Both the position numbers and the translations under genes were made by a program. 64,000 bases of DNA. It comes from Streptomyces niveus (lineage in GTDB: Bacteria > Actinomycetota > Actinomycetes > Streptomycetales > Streptomycetaceae). The notes under the pieces were generated by a model. That model made no database searches. It had not been told where the DNA came from and was given only the letters and a program-made list of their open reading frames with translations. The stretch lies in contig NZ_CP018047.1 in the NCBI RefSeq assembly GCF_002009175.1, positions 1,116,001 to 1,180,000 on the forward strand, written 5' to 3'. Shown here one piece after another: positions 50,074 to 57,312 of the stretch (position 1 is its first letter; each line of letters starts with the position of its first letter).

Positions 50074-52727
50074 CCCGCGCCGTCGCCCGCCGTGCGGGTG
50101 CCCTCCAGCGCCAGCCGGGCCCGCTCGGCCAGTCCGTCGGCGCCGCACGCCTCGGCGAGCACCCGGCCCCGGCCGAGGTCCGGTGCGGAACGCGCGGCGA
50201 TGCCGTACTCGACCCGCGCGACCGCCAGCTCGTACGTACAGGGTGACGCCTCGAGATGGGTGACGGCCTCGGCCAGCAGCTCGACGGCGGCCGGCCCTTC
50301 GGTCAGGGCGGCCGAGGTGCACAGCGCGACACCGATCGCGGTGTGCGTACCGAAACGCTCGGCCCGGTCGCGGGCGTACGCGGCGAGTTCGGCCGCGCGG
50401 CCCGGATTCACCTCCGCCAGTGCCCGCGCCAGGTCGCACGCCCAGGGCGCCATCACCCCGTTGTGCCTGCCACGCGCGGTCAACGCCCGCCCCGTGTTCT
50501 CGAGTTCGGCGATCGCCTCCTCCTTACGGCCGAGGGCGAGCAGCAGCCGGCCGCGTACGGAGCGGGCGTCGGGGATGGCGATGGAGGAGGCGTACGGCGG
50601 TGCGAGGGCGTAGCGCTCGGCCGCTTCGCGCGCCTCTTCGACATGGCCCCGGGCGAGCAGGGTGTCGACGAGCATGGAGATGCCGTTCCAGTGCATCGGC
50701 AGCCGGTCGCCGACCCGGTCGGCCAGGCGCAGGCTCTCGCGCAGATACATCTCCGCTTCGGCGAGGCGGCCACGTCTGCGGTGGGCGTAGCCGACGAGCG
50801 TATGGGCGAAGGCGAGATGGCCGCCGCTCCAGCCGGAGATCTCGAAGGCCCGCATGCCTTCGTCGAACAGGTTCTCCGCGCGGTCGAGTTGGTCGGCGAA
50901 CGCGAAGGACAGCGCGAGCAGTGCGGGTGGTTCGAAGCCCCAGGCCGTGCCGGTCCAGCCGGTGCCGGGGGCGAGCGCGCCGTCGACCAGGGCGCGTTCG
51001 CCGGTCTGGACGATCTCCTCGGCGCTCTCGCCGCGTGCCGTGGCGTCGAAGGCGCGCAGCATGAGCAGGACGCGTTCGGTGTTGTCGCGTCCGCTGAGAC
51101 CGGCCGCTGTCCCGGTGAGGCGGCGGGAGCGTTCCCTGCCGTCGTCCTCGGCGTCCTGGACGCCCTCCCACAGGAAGTGCGCGGCCTTGAGGCGCATCTG
51201 GGCGGGTCCGGGTGCGGTGCGGGCGGCCTCGGCGGCGACGACCTGTGCGGCTTCCCGGGTCTGGTCGTTGTGTGTCAGGGCCTGGGACAGCCGGAAGACC
51301 GCGTCGACGCGCAGCGCGTCGTCGAGGAGCTGGGTGTCGATCGCCGCGCGCAGATGGCCGACGGTGGTGGCCGGTGACGACAGAAGGGTCGCGCACCCCA
51401 GTTCGTACAGCACTTCGGCCCGTACGCGGGGCAACGGCGGTTCTTTCAGGGCGCGTTCGAGGCAGCGCCGGGCGGCATCGGGGGCGCCGACCGCGAGGTG
51501 TTCGGCGGCTGCCTCGCGCAACTGCTCGACCAGTTCGGCGTCGTTGTCCGGGTGGACTTCGAGGAGGTGGCGGGCGGCGAGGGCCGCGCCCCTGCCGCTG
51601 CGGGTGACGAGCCAGGCGGCCCGGCCGTGGAAGGCGGTTCTGGTGGCGGGCGGGATGGCGCGGTAGACGGCGGTGGCGATCAGGGGGTGGACGAATTCCA
51701 GCGGGTCGGTGCCGACGAGGATGCGGGCCAGCCGGAGCCGTTCGGCGCAGTCGGCGGCCTCCGCGGGTCCCATTCCGGCCAGGGACACGACGAGTTCGGG
51801 GGAGATGTCGGTGCCGAGGATCGCCGCCGCCCAGGCGAAGCGGGTCGTGGCGGTGCCCATTTCCTCCAGCCTGGCGATGAGGCCGGTGCCGCGTGTCGCG
51901 GCGCCGAGCGCGCTGAGCGCGTCGGCGGACCTGCCGACGGGGTCCAGTGCCTGGTCGCGCGCCTTGGCGAGCAGTTCGACGGTCTCGAAGGCGTTGCCGC
52001 CGGTGACTTCCCACACCTCGCGGCAGAACGGTTCGTCCGCGTGCTCTCCGAGGCTGGCGCGGGCGAGCTTGGCGGTGGCTTCCGAGGTGAGCGCCTTCAG
52101 GGTGACGAGCAGTCTGGCGCTCTCGCCCAGGGCCCGCAGGAGGTGGGCGCATTCGCCGATCGCGTCCTCGATGCGGTACGCGACGACGACCAGGATCGGC
52201 GGGCCGCCCGTACGCCGGGCGAAGGAGGCCAGCCAGGCGAGGGATTCGAGGTCGGACCAGTGCGCGTCGTCGACGATCAGGACGAGCGGGGGCAGTGCTT
52301 CGGCGAGCGTGCGGAAGAGGGTTTCGAAGCCGTCCCTGACGCCCTGCGGATCGGCGTGCCGCTCGCCCGGCGGCGCGACTCCGAGGGCGGGGCCGACGAT
52401 GTCGTACCCGTCACCGAGCAGGTCCCGTATCCCGTCGGGCTGACGTTCCGTCAGGACGGGCTGTAACAGCTGCCGTACGACGTGGAACGGCACGGATGTC
52501 ACGGTCTCGCCGCCGCGCGCCGACCACACCGTGCACCGGCCGGCGGCCATGCGCCGGACCTCGGAGAGCAGTGCGGTCTTGCCGAGTCCCGCGGCGCCGC
52601 GGTAGACGAGGAGTCCGCCGGACGGTGTCGCTCCGAAGAGTCCGTCGACGGCGTGCGCGGCGGCGGCGATCTCCGGCTCGCGTTCGAGGAGCGGGAGGCC
52701 GACCGGGTGCTCCGACGCGGGCACCAT
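50058..52727 (-). CDS. LAL-like AAA ATPase without a LuxR DNA-binding domain
   Basis: 889 residues. GTG, ATG and GTG lie in a row behind AAGGAGG, so the start may shift one codon either way. The N-terminal ATPase has a P-loop (GAAGLGKTALL, about 44-54) and Walker B LVLIVDDAHW (about 152-161). A winged-helix/TPR-rich region fills the rest. Large ATP-binding LuxR regulators end in a LuxR HTH, but here the protein stops at a TPR-like helix and a short polar tail; no HTH is found in the following sequence in any minus-strand frame. It may act as a signalling ATPase without direct DNA binding. Confidence 0.88.
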   Translation of the reverse strand: MVPASEHPVGLPLLEREPEIAAAAHAVDGLFGATPSGGLLVYRGAAGLGKTALLSEVRRMAAGRCTVWSARGGETVTSVPFHVVRQLLQPVLTERQPDGIRDLLGDGYDIVGPALGVAPPGERHADPQGVRDGFETLFRTLAEALPPLVLIVDDAHWSDLESLAWLASFARRTGGPPILVVVAYRIEDAIGECAHLLRALGESARLLVTLKALTSEATAKLARASLGEHADEPFCREVWEVTGGNAFETVELLAKARDQALDPVGRSADALSALGAATRGTGLIARLEEMGTATTRFAWAAAILGTDISPELVVSLAGMGPAEAADCAERLRLARILVGTDPLEFVHPLIATAVYRAIPPATRTAFHGRAAWLVTRSGRGAALAARHLLEVHPDNDAELVEQLREAAAEHLAVGAPDAARRCLERALKEPPLPRVRAEVLYELGCATLLSSPATTVGHLRAAIDTQLLDDALRVDAVFRLSQALTHNDQTREAAQVVAAEAARTAPGPAQMRLKAAHFLWEGVQDAEDDGRERSRRLTGTAAGLSGRDNTERVLLMLRAFDATARGESAEEIVQTGERALVDGALAPGTGWTGTAWGFEPPALLALSFAFADQLDRAENLFDEGMRAFEISGWSGGHLAFAHTLVGYAHRRRGRLAEAEMYLRESLRLADRVGDRLPMHWNGISMLVDTLLARGHVEEAREAAERYALAPPYASSIAIPDARSVRGRLLLALGRKEEAIAELENTGRALTARGRHNGVMAPWACDLARALAEVNPGRAAELAAYARDRAERFGTHTAIGVALCTSAALTEGPAAVELLAEAVTHLEASPCTYELAVARVEYGIAARSAPDLGRGRVLAEACGADGLAERARLALEGTRTAGDGAGHRQD

Positions 52728-52894
52728 CACCCTCCTTGAGGTGAACGGGCTTGCAGGTCAGGTCACGACACTAGTCCGCTCGTCCGGCGGATGGGCAGGG
52801 ATGAGCACGGATCCGAACGTTTTCGGCCGATGCTGATCGTTCGTATTCACGTACCGATCGTGTGCACGCGTCGGACGGCTCTGCGGGCCGCCCG

Positions 52895-54259
52895 TCAGCG
52901 GCGTCTGCCGGGGGCCGTTGTGCCGCCGCGGAGGGAGGCCAGGACCAGCCGGCCGTAGCGGGTCGTGAACGCGAGGGCCGTCACGGCGACCGCAAGGCCG
53001 AGGGCGAGGAGGAGATGGCGGACGGATTCGTCGCCGAGGACCTGAAGGACGCTCAGCGCCGTGCCGAGCGGGAGTCCGAGGATGGTGAGGACGCCCAGTG
53101 CGCCGCTGATCTGCTGGCTCTCCAGGGTCTGGACCAGCCGGCTGTGGTCGGCGGCCTCGGCGAGGATCTCGGCGAACCGTTCGGGGAGCCGGTGCTGATG
53201 CTGGAAGGCGCGCAGCAGGCCGTTGGCGGGACCGTGGGCGGTGAGGTGCTGGCGCCAGTAGGTGCTACGGAAGCGGGCGATGTTCTTCTCCAGCGCGGTC
53301 ACCCGGCGGGTGAGGCGTTCGGAGTCGAAGACCTCGGAGAGTTCCTCGGTGAGTTCGTCGATGTGGTCGCGCTGGAGCGACCCGAGGAGCAGCGCGTCGA
53401 GGTAGACGGTGCGGGCGTGCAGGGCGCCGAAGTCGTAGAAGTCGCCGTCCCCGCTGTCGGCCCGGTGACCGAGGAACGCGGCGCCGTGCCGTAGTACGAG
53501 GGCGCTCCAGTCGGCGGATATCCGCACGGTGGAGGCGTCGTGGTGCGGGGCGCTCTCGGGGGCCACGGGGAAGTCGCCCGGGGCGGAGCGGGAGGCGAGC
53601 TGCCACAGCCAGCGGTCGGCCGTGGGCGGCAGCATGGCTTCGGGGTCCGGGCGCAGCGCCGGTGTGTGGTGGGCCTCGGGGGTCAGGAACGCGACGGTGT
53701 AGGGGCGGGCGAGGGCGAACGTGCCCGCCCCGTCGCGTACTTCGGCGACCGGGTCCAGCAGGGCGGTGGGGTCGAGGGGGCCGCTGAGGGGTTCGGGTCC
53801 GGCGGTGGGGCGGTGACCGATGGCCCGCAGGACCGGGAGCAGCGGTCCGTCGACGGTGAAGTGCAGTACGGCGAGGGCGTGTCGGGGGTCTCGGGCGGTG
53901 GCGGTGCGCAGGATCTCCAGGCCGGTCAGACGCAGGCCGTCGTGGGTGACCGCGAGGGCCCGGTGCCAGCGGCAGGGGCGGTCCGGTGTCCCGTAGAGGA
54001 CGCGGGCGGAGGCCGGTGCGAAGTATCCGGACCGGGTGGCGGTGTCGGTGCGGCGGGCACCTTGTGTGAAGGGGTACGGGCCCTGGGCCCACCCGGTGCG
54101 GGGGTCGGGTGTGCGGTGCAGCCGGACCGGGAGGACGACGGTGAGCGTCTGGCGTGCGCCGGTGACGGTTTCGAGGGTGCGGCCGGGGTCGGTCATCGCT
54201 GCCGCCGGCCTCGCTCGTGGCGCTGCTCCACGGTCCTCCTCCGGTCCCTGATGAGTCAT
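52895..54259 (-). CDS. Hypothetical membrane protein with two C-terminal helices
   Basis: 454 residues from the first ATG; a second ATG 21 codons on is equally possible and neither has a good ribosome site. The first 300 residues are soluble and His/Arg/Pro-rich (RSGYFAPASARVLYG; DFYDFGALHARTVYLDALLLG). A helical stretch with coiled-coil character (ELTEELSEVFDSERLTRRV) precedes two membrane helices near 385-408 and 415-433. The layout recalls CorA-type channels, but the GxN signature is not seen. Function unknown. Confidence 0.78.
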   Translation of the reverse strand: MTHQGPEEDRGAAPRARPAAAMTDPGRTLETVTGARQTLTVVLPVRLHRTPDPRTGWAQGPYPFTQGARRTDTATRSGYFAPASARVLYGTPDRPCRWHRALAVTHDGLRLTGLEILRTATARDPRHALAVLHFTVDGPLLPVLRAIGHRPTAGPEPLSGPLDPTALLDPVAEVRDGAGTFALARPYTVAFLTPEAHHTPALRPDPEAMLPPTADRWLWQLASRSAPGDFPVAPESAPHHDASTVRISADWSALVLRHGAAFLGHRADSGDGDFYDFGALHARTVYLDALLLGSLQRDHIDELTEELSEVFDSERLTRRVTALEKNIARFRSTYWRQHLTAHGPANGLLRAFQHQHRLPERFAEILAEAADHSRLVQTLESQQISGALGVLTILGLPLGTALSVLQVLGDESVRHLLLALGLAVAVTALAFTTRYGRLVLASLRGGTTAPGRRR

Positions 54260-54318
54260 CAGGAGGTTACCGCGCGGGAGTTGGGGCGGCGGGGGGCCGG
54301 TGTCACGGGATCACGGGA

Positions 54319-55089
54319 TCAGGGCTGGTACGGCGGCGCCACTCCCCAGCCCCAGCGCGGGACCGGGGCGCGGGGTACCGGGGTCGCGTCGGGGCGGGAG
54401 TTCTCCAGGGCGATACGGGTGCCCCATTCGAGGTAGCTCATGAAGGCGGCGCGGAATTCCGGGTCGGCGGGGAGGCCGACATCGTCCGCAGCGTCGGTGA
54501 GGAGTTCCACCCAGCGTCTGCGCTGCCGTGGGGTGATGGCCTTGCCGATGTGGTGGGCGAGCATGGCCTCGTAACCGCCGTGGTGAGCCGTGTATTCGGC
54601 GGGGCCGCCGAATACCTCACCGACCCAGAGCGCCACATGGTGCGGATGGTCGGCGCTCATACCGGCGAACATCGGTGCGAGCAATTCGTCGGTGGCGACG
54701 ATTTCGTAGAAGCGGCTGAACAGACGGTCGAAAGCCTCGCCGCCCCCGGCCCATTCATAGAGGGTCGGGGGTTGCGGTGTTCCGGCGCCGATTCCGGCGA
54801 CTTCGGTCGGGGTGTAGTGCCGCATCTCCTCGATCGCGTCGACGTAGGGACGGATCTCGGTGAAGAAGGCGCGGAACTCTTCACTGGACCGGAAGTCCTT
54901 CAGATGCTTGTCGAGCGACTCCCAGCGGATCCGCAGGATGTAGTGGTCGGGCTCCTCGACGCACCGCGAGAGCTCGAAGTCGTGGCAGACGGGCGACCGG
55001 CCCAGCGGGCCGGCCGCGCGGGCGTAGGCCGCTTCGAATTCGGCGGCGCGGTTCTCGGAAATTCGATAGCGAATGTATTCGAGGATCAT
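54319..55089 (-). CDS. Chimeric antibiotic-biosynthesis monooxygenase (ABM) + group II truncated haemoglobin
   Basis: 256 residues from the ATG with GGAGGTGGG just upstream; an open frame further upstream is noncoding. Residues 1-95 are an ABM-fold domain (ILEYIRYRISENRAAEFEAAYARA; HYILRIRWESLDKHLKDFRSS). Residues 115-245 are a truncated haemoglobin (LYEWAGGGEAFDRLFSRFY; VGEVFGGPAEYT; MLAHHIGKAIT). ABM-trHb fusions are known from Streptomyces avermitilis. The haem domain may handle O2, NO or peroxide while the ABM domain deals with an aromatic compound. Confidence 0.9.
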   Translation of the reverse strand: MILEYIRYRISENRAAEFEAAYARAAGPLGRSPVCHDFELSRCVEEPDHYILRIRWESLDKHLKDFRSSEEFRAFFTEIRPYVDAIEEMRHYTPTEVAGIGAGTPQPPTLYEWAGGGEAFDRLFSRFYEIVATDELLAPMFAGMSADHPHHVALWVGEVFGGPAEYTAHHGGYEAMLAHHIGKAITPRQRRRWVELLTDAADDVGLPADPEFRAAFMSYLEWGTRIALENSRPDATPVPRAPVPRWGWGVAPPYQP

Positions 55090-55275
55090 GTGTCCCACCT
55101 CCGGCTGGGACAATACACAGATATTTCCGGGCCCCGGGGTACCCGCTTTGGGGTGCGCCTCCGCTGTGTCGCCGGGACTGTCCGGCAACAGGGTTGGGGG
55201 AATCGCCGGCGGCACCGGCGCACCTCAAGGCCTGAAGGCCTCAAGGAGAATGATCACCTCCGCTTTTCGTGTACG

Positions 55276-55416
55276 CGTCGGCCGACGCCCGACAGCGCAG
55301 AGAAACCGCCACCGCGGCACCTCCGCGAACTGGAACGACGCGGCATCGTCGCGCCCACGGTGGGGAGCGCCACCGCGCCGCACGTCGAGTACGCGCCCAC
55401 ACCCGAGGCTCGCGGT
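55276..55416 (+). pseudogene. HxlR-family regulator remnant
   Basis: One frame reads RHLRELERRGIVAPTVGSAT then APHVEYAPTPEARG, which matches the recognition helix and wing of HxlR regulators (typically RELE-x-GLV ... PP-x-VEY-LT-x-GR). The upstream HTH and the C-terminal dimer helices are missing, no start codon with ribosome site fits, and the frame continues into low-complexity sequence. A decayed HxlR gene once divergent from the ABM-haemoglobin gene is the best reading. Confidence 0.55.
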
Positions 55417-55928
55417 CCGGCAGGCGGCGCCCCGCGAAGACCTCGCGGAACCGATGATTCCGGACACCGGACGACAGACGGCACCGAACGCGTCGAACGC
55501 GGCCGTGACCGGATGGAAGACGGCCATTTCCCCCGCGTCCGGCGCAACGCCGTTATGCGTTTATGTTGCCTTCTCCTGGAAGCCGCGCCGTTTCCCCGGA
55601 AATACCGTGACGAGGCAATCGGCACGGCTGGCGGCGGACTTTCGGGTGGCTGCACTCTGCGGTGAATCTGCACACCGAATACGCAGGTGGACACAGTTCA
55701 CCGCCAGGTCCGTACCTGCGACACCCCGCCCGCGAGGACTTGGTGCTGGAATGTCCACTTCGGGGTGGTCGATCGCGTGAAGAAGATGCCACCAAGCCAT
55801 GGACGGCCGGGCACTTCGGCGTACTCCAACGCCACGGTCCGGCACGGGGGTTCGGCGTTCGAGTGGCTACTCGACAGGCCAGCGTGCTTTGATCCTTCGC
55901 ACCGCGGGAAGTCACCCGGCGCCATTCG
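55417..55928. other. Gene-poor stretch before the bacteriocin operon
   Basis: Short overlapping frames of 60-120 codons exist on both strands but none has a ribosome site and family similarity. GC content drops in parts (around 55550-55680 and 55870-55960). GCGGTGAA / TTCACCGC arms lie about 34 bases apart near 55660-55710. The stretch may hold decayed genes or a long leader. Confidence 0.45.
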
Positions 55929-55962
55929 GCGGATTTCCGAATCCTGATACTCGGAAATCCGC
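55929..55962. promoter_or_regulatory. 12-bp inverted repeat upstream of the precursor peptide gene
   Basis: GCGGATTTCCGA / TCGGAAATCCGC are perfect arms with a 10-base spacer, about 100 bases before the peptide gene. No T-run follows, so an operator or a leader hairpin is as likely as a terminator. Confidence 0.5.
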
Positions 55963-56059
55963 GGGAGCGCCCCGACGACCGCTGCGACGACCGGTGCCGC
56001 CGGCACGGCGAGACCGGTCGTGGCCATTATGAATAGCCATGCGAAGGGAATCTCACATC

Positions 56060-56287
56060 ATGAACCGCTCTCCCCAGGTTGAGACCCAGGAAATCTCCGA
56101 CGCCGACCTCGACAACGTGTCGGGCGGTCTCGTCGGGGGCCTCGTCGGCACCGTCACGGGCACCGTCGACTCCATCGTCCCGGTCTCCAGCACGGTTGGC
56201 GGCGTCGTCGGCACCGTCGAGGGTGCCACCGGCATCAACACGTCGGGCGTGACCGGTCTCGCCACCGGCGTGGTCTCCAGCCTCTGA
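56060..56287 (+). CDS. Double-glycine-leader bacteriocin-like precursor with glycine-zipper core
   Basis: 75 residues from the ATG with GAAGGGAA nine bases upstream; an ATG seven codons earlier lacks one. The leader ends ISDADLDNVSGG, a GG-type leader as cut by C39 peptidases, after residue 23. The 52-residue core has no Cys, Lys or Arg and one Asp and one Glu, so it is acidic and cannot form lanthionines. It is rich in Gly, Val, Thr and Ser and carries G26-x3-G30-x3-G34, G47-x3-G51-x3-G55 and G66-x3-G70. Glycine zippers drive helix packing in membranes. HlyD and two ABC genes follow on the same strand. Bacteriocin function is inferred from the exporter. Confidence 0.85.
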   Translation: MNRSPQVETQEISDADLDNVSGGLVGGLVGTVTGTVDSIVPVSSTVGGVVGTVEGATGINTSGVTGLATGVVSSL

Positions 56288-56505
56288 GTTGAGACTCCAG
56301 CTCAGCCGCGTCGGCCGTGCGCCCGGGTTCCGGGCACACGGCCGGCGCGGCGCTGGTCGTGGGACACGGAAAGCAGGACGTGGGAAACGGCCGTACGCCG
56401 TCCGGCCGCGAGCCGTCCGGCCGTGCGCGCCGGGAAACCGGGAACGCCGGAAAAACCGGGAGCACCCGGAACACCGGGCTACAAGAGCTACCAGGGAAGA
56501 GCGTC
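56288..56505. other. Spacer between precursor and exporter genes
   Basis: 218 bases with no convincing gene. GC-rich inverted segments (GGCCGTGCGCCCGGG ... CCGGGCACACGGCC-like) could attenuate transcription between peptide and exporter genes, as is common when the peptide is needed in excess. AGGGAAGAG at the end is the ribosome site of the HlyD gene. Confidence 0.4.
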
Positions 56506-57312
56506 GTGCAGTTCCGTCAACAGGCCCTTTCCAAGCTCCAGTCGCCCGAGGAGATCGATCTGCCGGTGCGGCTCGCCCGGCCCCAGGGCTGTCTCGTGCT
56601 GGCCGTCACCGTGGTCGCCATGGTCGCCGCGGCCGTCTGGGCGGTGACCGGCACCGTGTCGTCCACCCTCGGCGCCCCCGGCATCCTCACTTACGCGCAG
56701 GGCAGTTACGTCCTCCAGAGTCCCGTCGCCGGCCAGGTCACGGACGTGCTCGCCGAGGAGGGCGAGCGGGTGCCCGCCAACTCCCCCCTCGTCAAGGTCC
56801 GTACCGCCGAGGGCGACACCGTCGTCCGCACCATCGCCGCCGGCCGGCTGACGACCCTGGTGACCGCGGTCGGCTCCGTGATCACCACGGGTGCCGATGT
56901 CGCGGCGGTCGAACGGATCGAGAAGAGCGACGACCCGCTGAGCGTGATGCTGTACGCGCCCGCCGAGAGCGGCGCGACCGTCTCCGTCGGCGCCTCGGTG
57001 GACATCACCGTCCAGTCGGTGCCCAAGCAGCGCTACGGCGTACTGCGCGGGAAGGTGAAAGCCGTCGGCCGCGTCGCCGAGAGCAGCCGGCGCATCACCG
57101 GGTTCCTCGGCAGCACGCAGTTGGGTGAGCAGTTCTCACGCGAGGGGCCACCCGTCGCCGTACTGGTGCGACTTGACGAGTCGTCAGCCACCAAGTCCGG
57201 TTACACCTGGTCGTCGCCGGACGGGCCGCCGTACGCCGTCGAATCCATGACCCTGGCCACCGGCTCCGTCCGGCTGGCCGAACAGCACCCGATCGATTGG
57301 CTGCTCCCGTGA
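56506..57312 (+). CDS. HlyD-like membrane-fusion protein of the NHLM-type exporter
   Basis: 268 residues from the GTG with GGGAAGAG upstream; the longer frame is low-complexity. QFRQQALSKLQSPEEIDLPVRLARP is the typical N-terminus of NHLM secretion proteins. One membrane helix lies near 34-54, then a biotinyl-lipoyl-like hairpin (SYVLQSPVAGQVTDVLAEEGERVPANSPLVKV) and a beta-barrel. It bridges the ABC transporter to the outside. Its stop overlaps the next start (GTGA). Confidence 0.9.
   Translation: MQFRQQALSKLQSPEEIDLPVRLARPQGCLVLAVTVVAMVAAAVWAVTGTVSSTLGAPGILTYAQGSYVLQSPVAGQVTDVLAEEGERVPANSPLVKVRTAEGDTVVRTIAAGRLTTLVTAVGSVITTGADVAAVERIEKSDDPLSVMLYAPAESGATVSVGASVDITVQSVPKQRYGVLRGKVKAVGRVAESSRRITGFLGSTQLGEQFSREGPPVAVLVRLDESSATKSGYTWSSPDGPPYAVESMTLATGSVRLAEQHPIDWLLP

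Noticed and set aside
55687..55947. An 86-codon plus-strand frame with several Cys and Trp residues before the bacteriocin operon
   Set aside because: No ribosome site, no family similarity, and other frames on both strands are equally open; left as unassigned sequence.
56060..56287. Precursor peptide as a lanthipeptide
   Set aside because: The core has no cysteine and no lanthionine synthetase is encoded nearby.
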